Below are positions 1 to 11,529 of a stretch of 64,000 nt of DNA, in pieces. The stretch spans positions 1 to 64,000 of the forward strand of contig JAACJM010000269.1 in the NCBI GenBank assembly GCA_013368315.1. The letters run 5' to 3'. This stretch comes from Tetrapyrgos nigripes (Eukaryota; Basidiomycota; Agaricomycetes; Agaricales; Campanellaceae). Position 1 is the stretch's first letter, and each line of letters begins with the position of its first letter. The position numbers and the translations under genes are program-made. The notes under the pieces are model-generated. The model was given only the letters and a program-made list of their open reading frames with translations, did not search any database and was not told where the DNA came from.

Positions 1-1087
1 GGAGTAGAGGGAGATGAGAGTTGAGCGCCAGTTTGATTTGTGGTTGAGAGGCGGGATTGATAATGAGGATGAGGGAAACGTTGAGGGGGTCACGCCAGAT
101 GAGAAGAGCGTATGAGGAGGTAAACTGGCTGGAAGGATAAAGTCACGATAGGTTTCGTCTAGGATTAGAGCGATACCATGTGTTTGCGCAAGAGCAGCGA
201 AAGAGGAGATGAGAGAAGGTGGGTAGATAGCGCCAGTCTGTAGAGATACATATAAGGGTAGCAGTGTTTAGCTTCTGACAGCGACAGAACGAAAAGGAAA
301 GGCAAAGAAAAGAAAGAAAGGGGAGAAAAAAGACGACGTACAGGATTATTGGGAGTAACCAGCACAATTGCCTTCGTCTTTTCCGTCAAGAGCAACCTGC
401 ACTTCTCCACTGAAGGAAGAAAACCGTCGCTAGCGAACGTTGGCAGCGGTACAGTTTTTATGCCCAGGAGACTAAGAGTCATTCTGAAAAAGACAAGCAA
501 GCCCACATCAGACTGACTCAGGAAGACGGAGAGGAAAACCAGGAATACGCACTGATGATTAAAATACCACGGAAGAGGTAAAACCACCTCATCTCCTTCA
601 TCGGCCAAACACATAACCGTCGCGACGAAAGCCATATTACACCCAGCCGTCAACGCTACATCTTCCTTCTTCAAATCGATATCCTTTCCATAAACACATC
701 TCTTCATCTCATCTACCAATCCTTCTCGCAACTTGACTTCGCCTTCAGCAGGACAGTACCCGTAACTATGGGGTAAACCGGCGGCTTCGACTAGAGCTTT
801 TTGAAAGATTGGATGAGGAGGTGTACCAGGAACACCTTGAGACATGTCCAGTTTAGGACGAGTAGGGCTCGGGACGAATTGGGCTCCCCATGCATAGGCT
901 GTTGGGATACTGTTATAGTCGTTTCATAGTACGGTGTACCAGTAGACCAAAAATTGACGATTTTTGAGGAATTAAGGAATTAATATTGAACAAAGAGTCA
1001 AGAAGAGGTATCATGAAGAGCTCACGGGGGAGATATGGTGGAAAGGACACCTCTGGAAAGGCGAAAGCTGAGCGAGGTGGAGGTCAT
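1..1087 (-). CDS. PLP-dependent class I/II aminotransferase, 5' part
   Basis: The gene runs off the left edge. Visible exons are 1026-1087, 553-909, 342-483 and 1-237; the three introns (910-1025, 484-552, 238-341) are GT-AG and every phase matches, giving 266 codons from the ATG at 1087. The protein has the aminotransferase substrate loop, the NNPTGAIYP motif created exactly by the 238-341 splice, and LDETYRDF, which holds the Asp that binds the PLP pyridine nitrogen and the nearby Tyr. The Schiff-base lysine would lie beyond the window. The family transfers amino groups between amino acids and 2-oxo acids in the cytosol or mitochondrion; the substrate cannot be read here. An aspartate- or kynurenine-type enzyme is equally possible. 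The N-terminal 20 residues are Ser/Arg-rich and may be a short targeting sequence. Confidence 0.9.
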
Positions 1088-1167
1088 CGATAAAGAGGTT
1101 CAGGAGTCATGTGGGCGGGTTTGAGACTTTCTGATGATTTGGTGTAAAGATTTGCTATTGATTTCGT

Positions 1168-1237
1168 GACCCCTTAGCTCAGTGGTAGAGCGTGTGATTC
1201 CAGTCCACAAGGTCGTCCGTTCAATCCGGGCAGGGTC
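1168..1237 (+). tRNA. tRNA-Trp-like (CCA), intronless, possibly degenerate
   Basis: A cloverleaf can be drawn: acceptor GACCCCT, D-arm GCTC/GAGC, anticodon loop TTCCAGT (anticodon CCA) and T-arm with loop TTCAATC. A-box and B-box promoter sequences are present. The 3' acceptor strand is one G shorter than needed (AGGGTC) and the anticodon stem has an A-C mismatch, so this may be a decayed or processed copy of the intron-containing gene at 37.6 kb. Confidence 0.6.
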
Positions 1238-1242
1238 AACAC

Positions 1243-1249
1243 TTTTTTT
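1243..1249 (+). terminator. Pol III terminator after the tRNA
   Basis: A run of seven T residues lies six bases after the tRNA 3' end, as expected for RNA polymerase III termination. Confidence 0.6.
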
Positions 1250-2004
1250 GTCGTACTCAGTCGTGCAACAGTGGGAACTACCGACGAAGCTCAAATTTCG
1301 AGAAGATTTTCGAGAAGGGTTTTGAATATTCCACAAAGGTAAAAGGTCTAAAGTAGATTTTTGTTCGCTACAGTAGTAAGTAGTAAGTAGTAAGTACACT
1401 CGTACGTGTACATTACCAATGCAGTACAACCTCTTCAAGAAAGCCCTATAGGTGGAGCAAAAGTAGAGAAAGTAGAAAAAGATTCTGAGACGTCGTAAAT
1501 GAGTCCTCCTTGAGAGGAAATTAGGAATGATGATCATGAGATACGTGATAGACATAATGCCACGATAACGATGGCATTTGCATAATAAGGAGTCCATAAT
1601 GCCTGGAGAGAAGAAATAACGATACAGTCAGAGAGAGATGCGGATGAAGACGGTCCTCCTTGAGAGGATAATGCCGATGATGATATACAGAATGTCCATG
1701 CGATCTATAATGGATGGATGGATGGGTGGATGATAGGAATTAGGTATCCGAGTGATGTTTCTCCTTGAGAGAAAAAAGAACTAAGACAACAAATGAAAAT
1801 GAAAACGAGAGCAAATCCACGAGAGCAGAAAACAGGACCACAGCGATCACATGAGAGAATAGCAGGGAGAGCATAGAGCATATGGAGAATAATGCAGAAA
1901 AGGAAACCGAAAGACAAAGAAACAAAGGAAAAAAAGGACGAGACAACTTTGAGTAACCCAAAAATCAAACCAGAAAACCCTAATTCATCAAAGTCATGTT
2001 AAGT
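1250..2004. other. Intergenic, no gene seen
   Basis: The stretch has short purine-rich repeats; the phrase GTCCTCCTTGAGAGGA recurs near 1504 and 1651. I see no splice-supported reading frame. Confidence 0.5.
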
Positions 2005-4621
2005 TCACCGCCAAGCAGCTCGTGTGGCAGTGGCGCCCCTACCCCTTCCGCTACCAGAACCACCTCTTCCACCTCGCCCGCCTCTGCCACCCCTCGTAGC
2101 AGCTTGAGCAGTAGTATCATGAGGGAAACGCGGAGGTCTAGTCAGGTGAACGACACCATTTAAACCCAGACAGTTTGATTAGGCTGAAGAGCAGGAAGAG
2201 CAGTGGCAGTGGCAGTCGAAGTTGAAGGCTGAGCCTGAGGTGCTGCTGCTATGGATGATGCTTGGGATGGTCCATTCGGAGCAGAGGAAGCAGCGGTATG
2301 AGTGGAGTTGGCGTTGGCACCAGTTCGAGCTTGAGGGACGACGGTACGAGTAGCACGACCACGGCCAGTGGTGGTACGATCAGTGGCGGTGGAACGACCG
2401 GTATTAGTAGCGGTGGAAGACGACGTCGCAGTAGTATCATGGCCGTAGCATTGACCCCCGGTGGCATTGGCATTGGCAGCCGTACGAGTCGCAGATCTGG
2501 TCACCCTCCTTTCAACTGCAACTGAAACAGCAGCACGTGTACCGCCTGTCCTAGTAGCGGCAGCGTTTCCCCGTGCCAGTAGTAGCGTTTCCAGTAGCCA
2601 TGGAGGATTGAACCCGCTCGTCTGCTTCAGCTCCTTCAGGGACAGTGGAAAGACCAGGAGGAGGCATGGGGTATGTGAACCCGAATCGGGATTCAACTGA
2701 ACCAGGTTGAGACGTGGAGGACGAGGCATCACTAGCAGAGGGAACGGAGGATCCAACGTTAGCACCACCAGCTTTGGCCTTTGCTCGAGCAGCTGCAGCT
2801 GGGATTTTGATTGTGCCGGCGGAACGAGTGGTCTTGGACGTGGCAGTAGATGTAGAAGCCGTAGAGGTCGACGTAGATTGACCAGCACGACTCGCAGGAC
2901 GACCGGCATTAACAATGAGCCTAGTCTTAGGGGCCACAAAGGTCGTTTCGGAACAAGAACGTGTCATGGCAGTGGTAGTGGTAGTGGATGGCTGTGAAGT
3001 CGATGGAGTTGAAGCTAAGAGAGAAGCGATGGACATCTTGGACCTCCCAGAGGTTGTTGCAGGAACGGGTTGGCTGGTCGTCGTAGCCTGGGTAGTCGAA
3101 GTGGTCCTGCTACGAGTAGCAGCCGTGGTACCCCGCACAGGAGCCTTCCCGTTTGCATCAATCGTGTTCCCAGCGGTCGAAGTCGTAGTCGCTCTGGCTG
3201 CAGCCCTAGCCGTACCTGAAGACGCCGATCCCGACACGACTCTGGATCTATCCCTGAGGTTACGACCACGACCAACAGGAATACCACGACCACCAGGAAT
3301 ACCTCGACTACCTTGAACATTGGGACTGGGCGGTAGATTGTCGCTAACTCCAAGAGCATATCGTGGCTTCTTCCTTGCTGGGGAAGAATGATCATTTCTA
3401 ACCTCTGCTTCTTTCTCATCATCCTGGGCGTTGACATCATCCTGGGCAGTCATAGCAGCGTCGACATCGTCAACGCCGGTAGTGGTAGCGGAGAAAGGAG
3501 GATGGTTTTCCCGTTCCTCGGTGTGCTCGGCGTGTTCAAGTTCTCGAGTACGCTTTAGAGAAGGCCTGGAGTAGCTATAGCTACGAGCAATGGGAATGTG
3601 CGAGCTCTCGTCGAGAGATGGGGAGTTTGAGTGAAAGGATCCATTGACAGAAACGTCGATGGGTCGCTGAGGAAGCTGAGCATGAACGGGACGGGGAGCA
3701 GATGGATAGGGACCTTGGAGGGAGTGAGGTTGAGCGATGGACTCGTCATGACCATGATCTAAGCCTGTCGGTGGTGAAGGATCAGCTCGACCTTTGCCCT
3801 TTGCGTCAATCGGATTGGTAGTCGAATGAGAGGATCCAGACTCAAGAGGAGAAGACTCGGAGAAGTCGTCTCGGGAATCCTCATCAAACTGCTGAGGGAT
3901 GAGATTGTCGAGGGGAGGAAGCTCCAATTGGTTTCCCTCAGGGTCTGTGGAGAGACGATAGCCTCTATAGGGTGGGCGGTGGACCGGGGTCGACTGCATG
4001 AAGGAATTAGACGAAGATAAGGAAGAGTGGGAGACGTTATGGACGTCTGGCGTTGAGAGCGTAAAGGAGGTGGAAGAGAACGTGGAATTCCCTGCCATAG
4101 TGTTTCGAAGACTATGACTGGGAGAAGTTGGCAGTCTAAATGAGCGGTAACCCTCTTCCGGAGCGGGAGAGCGCGTCTGAAGCTCCAAACTCGGATCGTT
4201 GTCCGTAAAGTGGCTGCTGTCTCCCTCGACGACGTGAGTGCCTGCAGCCTCGAACCGTTCTCTCGTAGTAAGTCTTGGGAGGGCGTAGTCTCGTGGTGAC
4301 TCGTAATTGAGAGATTCGTTGTTGGCGGAGAAGGTCACGTCCCATGAACCGTGCTGTTCTGGGCGAGGGGATTCTTGGAAGTGGAAATTTCCAAACAAGG
4401 GCTGAGGCTGGCCCACTGCCTGGGTGTCAGGGAGTTGGGCGTGGTGTTGTCGATTCTGTGGCACGACGTAGCCAGAGCCAAAGTCTTCTTCACTGTAAAC
4501 GGCGTGAGGAAGGTGGTCGTTGCATCACTGTGAGGATCAAGAAGAATGCGTCGATGGGTTAAGATGGGCATCAACGATGAGCGGAAGAACGGAATACACA
4601 CCTGATCAGGAGACAGCTCAG
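2005..4621 (-). CDS. Long Ser/Thr-rich disordered protein with RGG-like tail, unknown
   Basis: I do not recognise this protein. The main open frame covers 2551-4492. It probably starts after an intron 4493-4601 that follows a 20-nt exon 4602-4621 bounded by good splice sites; the first exon is not identified. The protein is rich in Ser, Thr, Pro and Ala, has basic patches, and no globular domain or membrane segment is visible. At 2551 the main frame stops, but an adjacent frame carries similar Ala/Thr/Arg-rich coding down to 2160. The original frame then resumes with an RGG-like tail (TRGGRGGRGGRGG) ending at 2005. The frame change coincides with an imperfect 22-nt tandem duplication near 2560-2600. 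A nuclear or RNA-associated role is a guess from composition only. Confidence 0.5.
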
Positions 4622-5689
4622 CTGTAAGAAAATGGAGCGGGAAGAGGGTGCGAGGAAGTGAGAAAGGGTGGGATGGGAAGGGGGATGCAAAATCGGAGGT
4701 GCTGGTAGGAGATGAAGAATATGCTGATGCCGATATGTTGACCTTATGTTTGAAATAGCAAAACAAGGATAAACACAAGTGATTCCTAGATAAGAAGATA
4801 CCAAATGTCCCTTGTTCCTAAAGAGGGAACAATGAGCTATTGGTGGCCTCATGTGTAGGACAATGGGAGGAGCTACGACTCGGGTCAGTCACCGAAATCC
4901 CACGGTTCCCAACACGTATATCCTTACCAGCTGCTACAGCTACACACTGTATAAAGGCCGAGCTAAAGTGGCCATGTTGCTGGGATTAGAGCTGATTAGA
5001 AGCAGACACATGTAGCTTGCAGTTCGACATGATAGTTCAAGGAAGAAAAGCGGAGTCGCAACTTGAACCGGTAACACGGTCCGTCCGTCGGCATTACGGC
5101 ATCATTGTGGCGTGGCGATGGCGAGGTAGCGTTTACTTCTTTTGGAGGGTAATTACAGGAGGTTATATACAGGAGGTCGTGAGCTCGTATATACGTGTAT
5201 CATCGATGGTGACCACAGTTTCCGGAGTCTTATCTGACTTGGGCCATCTTAGGGAATGAGAGAAGATTTATTCACATTGTCATTTGCAGTGTGCACAAGA
5301 GATCTTAAACAAGGGATTGGGCATTTGGTACAGTTGGCAGGGCGCCAATAGCGCGCACACTTCACATTAGCCTTTGCTTGAGATCAGGAGTTGAATGGTT
5401 CCCAGCATATTTAGCTGCTTCATGGTAAATTTATAATACTTGGCTACTAGGGCTTCTGACGTACTGCAAAGGATTGTTGACTACACGATTTCGAGCCTAT
5501 AGGGGTATAAGATAAGATAATCGTGTTTAAAGTCTCGCATCTCCATCTCCCACCGTCCACATCTTCATCTCCCACTTCTACATGTCCCTGCTTCCTTGGT
5601 TTGCGAATCGATACAATTTGACACCGTAGAGATCAACCCCTCTTTACTAGTGATTTTTGATCTGGCCACCCCCTTTCTCACCTGAGTAG
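4622..5689. other. Intergenic, contains a dispersed repeat
   Basis: No convincing gene. Positions 5225-5370 recur in the same orientation at 20820-20965, with the shared phrase AACAAGGGATTGGGCA. In both places the repeat lies near ICMT sequence, which suggests it belongs to an older duplicated unit. Confidence 0.5.
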
Positions 5690-5911
5690 CGACAAACTTT
5701 TCCCGAGGATTCCCTGGTGGTTCCCCCCCTAGATTTTTACTGTTACCGCTATCAAGTCCATTCTTAGTACTTAAGTTACTGAAAGTCGTAGTAGCGGTTT
5801 CCTATCCATCCTAATATCATTTCCTTTTCGGGCGGCTTCACTTTGGAGTCGCCGCGTTCGCTTATTATATAAGTTCTCGGCCGACTGGTGTTTGAAGACG
5901 AAGCAATTATT
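5690..5911 (+). repeat. Inverted-repeat arm, left
   Basis: This stretch matches the reverse complement of 9216-9467, with diverged but continuous similarity from ACAAACTTTTCC to the end GAAGACGAAGCAATT. The two arms flank the first ICMT gene pair. Confidence 0.65.
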
Positions 5912-6158
5912 TCTTCTTCACTAGCGCTCAAATGTGGCGTCATGATATACGTCTTGCTCTTCTATGTAGGACATCGATGCTAAGGTAGTTTTCTATTGAG
6001 AGATCTGCGGGCCCACCACAACGCGTTGCTCGTTCCGTATGTCCACGGCTTCGACGTGACTCTCGGTTCCGTTTCGGGGTTCCAACCATTGACAGGCAGC
6101 AAGAGTAACACTTAAAGGTGCAGGCTAACGCCAGCTCAGGACCTGTCATCCAACCTTC

Positions 6159-6932
6159 ATGTTAGCTTTCTTCGTAAAGCCACTCTGCCTGATCGTTGCG
6201 AGCGTCTCGATCTGGGTTGTCTGGACTGCTCCAAATTCTGCCGCTCGAGATGATGAAATTGCTGTGAAAGAATTCAAACCACTGGGGGTCACGACGAGCG
6301 GGACAAATTTGGCGAAGGTACGTAGGACTTCCAACTTTAAATCATCGACCACTTCTCAAAATCCATCCTTTTAGCGTGTCCCTGCATTTACTTTCTTACT
6401 TGAGGCTCTCCTTATCATCATTCAAGACTTCTCTCGAGTCCCGAGTCCCATCCCAGTGACTGGCCATCCTTCACTTCAGGTTTTCTTTGGAGCATTGTTC
6501 CTATTTCTAGCCGCCACCATCCGATACCGATGCTATGCTGAGATGGGAAGACACTTCACCTATGAAATATCTTTGCTCAAGGAGCATAAACTGATAGCGA
6601 CTGGCCCTTATGCACTCGTTAGGCATCCGAGCTATACGGGTATCTTGTTCGCCACTTCCGGAATCGCGTTGATATGGGGGGCCGAGGGTTCTTGCGTCAA
6701 GAGTCTATTGGAGGTATTGATGCGTGAGGAAGAACTGAGTGGTTGGATGAGGATAGTTGGGATGCTTTCTGCAGCAATACTCGGCGCATTCATAGCTTGG
6801 GTGTGTAGCTTTGTCATAGTGGTAATGGCACGGATGAAGAAGGAAGACGAGTTGATGAAGAAGAATTTTGGGGAAGAATGGGTCGAATGGGAGAAGAAGG
6901 TCCCTTGGAAGCTTTTGCCTGGAATAATTTAA
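6159..6932 (+). CDS. Isoprenylcysteine carboxyl methyltransferase (ICMT/Ste14 family), copy A1
   Basis: Exons 6159-6317 and 6375-6932 join in phase 0 across a 57-nt intron and give 238 residues. The protein has several hydrophobic segments and the family hallmarks GPYALVRHPSYTG and, near the C terminus, EEWVEWEKKVPWKLLPGI. ICMT enzymes sit in the endoplasmic reticulum membrane and methylate the C-terminal prenylcysteine of CaaX proteins such as Ras-type GTPases and farnesylated mating pheromones, using S-adenosylmethionine. The gene converges on copy B1 (8009-8809). Its closest relative here is at 26697-27461; frame and splice sites are intact in both. A related phospholipid or isoprenoid methyltransferase role cannot be excluded. 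Confidence 0.88.
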
Positions 6933-7348
6933 AGGTGTTAACGAACATGGAAGTGGCGCCAGTCATGGGGAAGTAGCTTAGGGTTTGCAAGATAGATAGA
7001 TAGATATATAGATACACGCCAAGTGGCCCCTTCAGGACCCGGCGACCCGGCGGGGTGGCGTTAGTACTGTAAAGATTTCTTTTCCATGATTTTTGTTTTG
7101 TTCAAGATGACGCTTCAGACTAATGAGTCTTACGGTCCGGAGTATTTGTGAAGTTTGTGATTCATTAGGGAGGAGGAGGAGGAGGAGGAGGTTATTACCC
7201 GGGCCGCTGGACCAAGAATTGATGCACCGGGAGTCCGGGAGGAAACCCGATGTAGCTACTGTATTTAATAGGTACATCTCCGTCCTAGGGAGAGACCAAG
7301 AAGAAGGACTGATGATGATCATTGCCAAACCCGCCATACTACTTGCAT

Positions 7349-7996
7349 TGTAGTACCATATTTTGGTACTACTTTAGTTCCCCTATTCACGCTGTCACCG
7401 CGACGCGTCAGTTTCAGGTATTATCACTAGTTCATTTTGATTCCTTAACTACTTATTTCATTTATCTCTTACTTCGGACCTTACTTACCTTGTTTCGTCT
7501 TTTCTTAAATACTTACTACAAGTTTTATATTTCTTACAGGCTTCGTTTGCAGCTTTATTTCCTTCGTTTCACATAGTATTTGTTACTTAGTGATTTCATT
7601 TGTTTCCTTACTTCTTTACACGTTCTAACTTCCGCCTAGTAATACTTCCTATGTATTTACTACGCATCCTAGGTATAAATACTAGTAGATTAGACAAATA
7701 AAGTCAGTTCACCCCGTAACTCAAGTCTCAGTCCAGCCCCAGTCCACTTCCAGCTTCAGAGTCCTCCTCTGTTGTCTAAACCGTCCTCCAGTCCTCTTCG
7801 TTGTTGCAAGTTAAAGTCTGGTGCTTTAGAGAAATTTTTCAATACCCCAGTCAGCCCAGAGCTCAGCCACTTACCCATCATTCGCCGTATCTTAGTCCAT
7901 ATCTTCGAAGTCTGCCTCTCTCTCGATCTCACGGGATTCTCCGGCTCTTGTCTAGCCTTTGAGGGTTTCGTGTAGCTCTTTTTGAGCTGCGTATCA
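7349..7996. mobile_element. Solo LTR between the ICMT genes
   Basis: The element starts TGTAGTACC and ends GCGTATCA, so it has TG...CA ends, and is flanked by the 4-bp direct repeat GCAT (7345-7348 and 7997-8000). The second ICMT unit (near 27775) lacks it, which defines the empty site. It contains TATAAAT at 7674 and AATAAA at 7697. A diverged relative lies at about 25625-26237. The strand of the parent element is unknown. Confidence 0.8.
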
Positions 7997-8008
7997 GCAT
8001 ATTCATGA

Positions 8009-8809
8009 TCAATACACTCCGGGTACCAACTTATAGGGAACACTCTGCTTCCATTCAATCCACTGATTTCCAAACTCCCGCTTCATCAACTCATCTTCCT
8101 TCTTCATCCGTCCAAGCAAAATTGTAATCGCAATGGAAAAGTTACACGTCCACACAACAAGGACCACAATGACCATCAATCCTACAGCACTGACCATACC
8201 ATGCAACTGTTTATCTCCGTACAATTCTTCGAAAAGATTTCTAACCAAAGACCTCTTGGACCCCCACGTCAGAAGGACACCAACGAGACAGAGGCAAGAT
8301 CCGGCGTAGCTTGGATGTCGGACGATGGAGTATGGACCAGTGGTGATGAGTTTGTGCTGGGAAAGGACACTGATTTCAAAGGTGAAGTGTCTGCCGAGCT
8401 CAGCGTAGCATCGGTATCGAATGAAGCCTGCGATGAAGAGGATAGAAATGCCGATGTAGAATTGAGTGGAAGGTTGAGAGGTCACCCCGTTGGCATTGAG
8501 ATAGGATTGGAGATCTTGGTGGAGAAAATGGGAGAATTGAACGACGAGAGCTTCTAGGATGAGCATGATTACTGGGACGTACTGAGTTCATGAAAAGGTA
8601 ATGAGAGGGTAAGTCAGCCTAGTGGCGCAAAAAGAGTCTACAGTCATACTTACTTTCCCCATACTACCACCCTTTGTCGAAACCAGTTGGGGTTCTTTCA
8701 CTGCAATTTCATGTTCTTTTGGTCGAGGGTTAGGAGAAGTCTGGCAAATCCAGACGGAAATGCTCGCGACGATGAGGCAGAGGGGCTTTACCAAAGGAAA
8801 CGATGACAT
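8009..8809 (-). CDS. Isoprenylcysteine carboxyl methyltransferase (ICMT/Ste14 family), copy B1
   Basis: Exons 8654-8809 and 8009-8581 are separated by a 72-nt intron and join in phase 0, giving 242 residues. The family signatures are TGPYSIVRHPSYAG and, near the end, GNQWIEWKQSVPYKLVPGVY. It is a paralogue of A1 (same exon layout, clearly diverged sequence) and lies tail to tail with it. The expected activity is S-adenosylmethionine-dependent methylation of prenylcysteine in the endoplasmic reticulum membrane. The start MSSFPLVKP aligns with the A copies. The near-identical copy B2 is at 27799-28586. Confidence 0.88.
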
Positions 8810-8983
8810 AGGTGTTACGTGACGTGGATGTCTATATTCTAACGAGCTTTTATCTTGCTGCCTACGAGAGACATTTCCTTCCCGTCCAGGTGCTAACGGG
8901 ACACACTAACGGAACCCGATATCCAAGAGTTTGAATTGGTCGGCAGACAGTCTGCACTATGTGCTGCTAAACAATTCACTTTA

Positions 8984-9215
8984 TTCCCGAACCTTTAGGT
9001 TTGGCTCCTTACAGCTTTTAGGGGCATCTTAGAACTATTATAATGCAGCGCTTCCTCCCCCCTGGTACAGTACTGCGCCGTAACTCGACGGGTACCTCAA
9101 AACACAGCCACATCGGCAATCGAGTTGATCTATTTGTTTCTGCTTATGATACGAACGAGAGAAATGTGGGTCATCGCTGCGCGTGGCACGATAACGAGGC
9201 CCAAAATCTGTGAAG
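8984..9215. other. Intergenic
   Basis: No gene seen. The phrase CCTTTAGGTTTGGCTCCTTACAG near 8993 recurs in inverted orientation near 20660, beside an ICMT relic. Confidence 0.4.
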
Positions 9216-9467
9216 AATTGCTCCGTCTTCGTACGCGAGTCGACGGGCATGAAGAAAGAAAAATGTATAGGCTAAACGCGGCGACCCCAAAATGGAGCCG
9301 CCCGAAAAAGGAATGACATTAGGATGAGGATAACGCTAGAGCCCTGAAACAGCGACTCTGGTACATTTAGTAGTTAAGTACTAGGAATGGCCGAAGTAAA
9401 GGTAACATTAAAAACCTGCAGAGGAAAACCACTCTGGGAAAAAACCTCCTGTCAGGAAAAGTTTGCC
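9216..9467 (-). repeat. Inverted-repeat arm, right; contains repeat B2
   Basis: This is the reverse-complement partner of 5690-5911. Its first 123 bases (9216-9338) recur apparently unchanged at 9898-10020, so the segment also serves as the outer B repeat of the recombinase element. Confidence 0.7.
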
Positions 9468-9514
9468 AGTACTCGGGTCAGAAGAAGATAATGCAGAGGG
9501 AGGGATTGGGTGGG

Positions 9515-9895
9515 TGAACGAAGGAATTCTCGAGGGAATGGGAAGTGAGTGAAAGAATAAAAACTGAGGAGAAAGAAGGAAATAACTGAGCTATAAGTAT
9601 TGTAATAAATATCAAATACTTCGAGACATGTATGAACGGATGTGTGGGAGGAAGGAGACCAACGGTTTCACTAGTGTTTGACTAGATCGCAAACCATTGA
9701 TACGAAAGGTTTGATCTCGACGGCGAAACCGTGTTGATGTGCAAACCAAGAGAAGCTACGAGATGTAGACGAGATGGGATTAATAGGATGCGAAGGAACT
9801 ACCTGAGTAGGAGATGGGAAAGGTGGAGATGAGAAATGCGAGACTCTGAGAAGTACTCACAATTAGACTATATTAAATAAATAATTTAACCACGA
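9515..9895 (-). repeat. Split direct repeat A2
   Basis: The 381 bases match 12923-13303. The two differences I noticed are both C here and T in A1, at CpG sites (GAACGG/GAATGG and CCAACGG/CCAATGG). Confidence 0.85.
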
Positions 9896-9897
9896 CT

Positions 9898-10020
9898 AAT
9901 TGCTCCGTCTTCGTACGCGAGTCGACGGGCATGAAGAAAGAAAAATGTATAGGCTAAACGCGGCGACCCCAAAATGGAGCCGCCCGAAAAAGGAATGACA
10001 TTAGGATGAGGATAACGCTA
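9898..10020 (-). repeat. Split direct repeat B1
   Basis: A 123-base copy of 9216-9338 that begins two bases after A2 on the plus strand. I saw no differences between the two. Confidence 0.85.
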
Positions 10021-10225
10021 TGGAGCCTAAGGAAGAAAATAGGGAAGGGAAGGGAGGGTGAAGGAGATTATATGTAGTGTAGGAAAGAGAGGGAGAAATC
10101 AAAGTTTAGAACGTATAAAGGGGGAAGTGGGGATTAGAGGCGTGTGAGAGCTCGTTATGGAAGAGTGGAAACTACTGGGTAAAGCCCAATGCCCTGAAAC
10201 AGCAACAATGGGAATTAGAACAATC

Positions 10226-11236
10226 TTAATGAGCAGGATGACCGAAAAGAAGGGCATGTAGGACTACGGGGTTCTTACGAATATATATCTTGAAAGTGTG
10301 GGAACTCCACCTCCCTGCGGCCTGGATCAGATGTGGAGAAACACCACTCTGAGCCATTGATGTGGCACCCCCTGCGCGCATTGAATGTCCCGAGATGTTG
10401 GCGTTAGGGAAAAACATCTTCAATCTCTTGATAAACCAATCACGAGTGGGGATTTTGCCGTTTGAGCGGATCCAGAGCTCGGGACGTAATGGGAAAAGAT
10501 GGTCTCAAGAGTCGAGGTATGAAAGGAAATGAGGAGTGGGGTTTGAACGACGCGTGGTACTTTGTATAATGACAAGGTTGCCTTCGAAAAAATGATCTGC
10601 TTTATGGCCAGGAAGAAATAAGGAGTACTGCTCCGGATCGCTGGTGTCAACGGAGTGTCGCATCATAGTCTTTCGACGGTTGATCAATCGTTTGTTTGTA
10701 GGGTCTGTTATCTCCCCCAATCGAAGCAGTCCGTGGAAACCTGTAAGCACCATTGCTTTGAATAGGAAGTCGTCGTGGGATTGTGAAGATGATAGGGAAT
10801 TAATGATGATCTCGAGCTGGTCATGGAATAGGGGAAGTTTTCTATTGACTGGGGTGCCCCATCGACGTAAGCAACCAATCATCGTGCGTGTCACCAATGA
10901 TGAGTTCCGTGCCTGCCGTGCATCGGGAAAATGCACCTCGAGCTCACTAATGATGCCCGAGAGGTAATTGTTGACAGAACGAGGGTTGATATGCGAAGAC
11001 ATGAACACAGCATACATGCTGAGGGTCTCGGGAGTGGGAATAATGGGGAAATCATGGGTCTTGCAGAAAGTAAGGTAGGAATTAAGAGCAGAAGAATAAG
11101 AAGAGGAAGAAGAGGTATCAATGGAAAAGCCAAGACAAATAGATTGTTCGTGAATCAACTTTTCCAAACTCCAAGGCTCACGAACAGGTTGCCTAGAGGT
11201 TGCTGAAATAGATATCACGTTGCCCCCAGTGTCCAT
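10226..11236 (-). pseudogene. Tyrosine recombinase of the retroelement, one premature stop
   Basis: A single frame from the ATG at 11236 to 10226 encodes about 336 residues with one in-frame TGA at 10507-10505. The catalytic set of the phage-integrase family is visible: Arg in HGLLRLGE, H-x-x-R in GHSMRAGG, Trp in AAGRWSS and the nucleophilic Tyr in KIYIRKNP. Such enzymes cut and rejoin DNA through a phosphotyrosine intermediate, here to insert a circular element copy. The stop fits a CGA-to-TGA change. The gene follows Gag in the same orientation. Confidence 0.8.
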
Positions 11237-11529
11237 CGCGGGGGTTTAGAAAGTCGGAACAATACCCAGAAATTGAAGAAAGTGATAAAGGAGGAATGAA
11301 AAAGAAATGGATCGAAGCAGAAATATATCGTGAAAAGGAGAAGAAGGGGACAGTCCATTCAATGAGTCAGGTCAAAAGAAACCGAAACAGTCTGATCGTT
11401 AAGTCATTAAGAAAAGGAAAATTCAATGAAACGAAATGAAGAACTGAAAAGGGGAAAATTGAGATAAAAACAGTCCGATCATTAAGAAAAGGAAAATCTG
11501 ATGAGACGAAATCAAGAACAGGAACGAGA

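Larger units (their letters stand above)
6076..8983. repeat. Segmental duplication, copy 1 (ICMT pair)
   Basis: The unit is repeated at 26606-28764 in the same orientation. Similarity begins near TTCCAACCATTG and ends at CAATTCACTTTAT. Copy 1 is longer because a 648-bp LTR sits between the two genes. Confidence 0.85.

Noticed and set aside
1100..1597. Open frame of 165 codons on the minus strand
   Set aside because: It runs through the tRNA on the opposite strand and has tRNA-derived translation (IERTTLW); no splice or domain support.
2125..2160. 34-nt intron joining the second frame to the RGG tail of the disordered protein
   Set aside because: The GT...AG pairs tested do not give the required phase.
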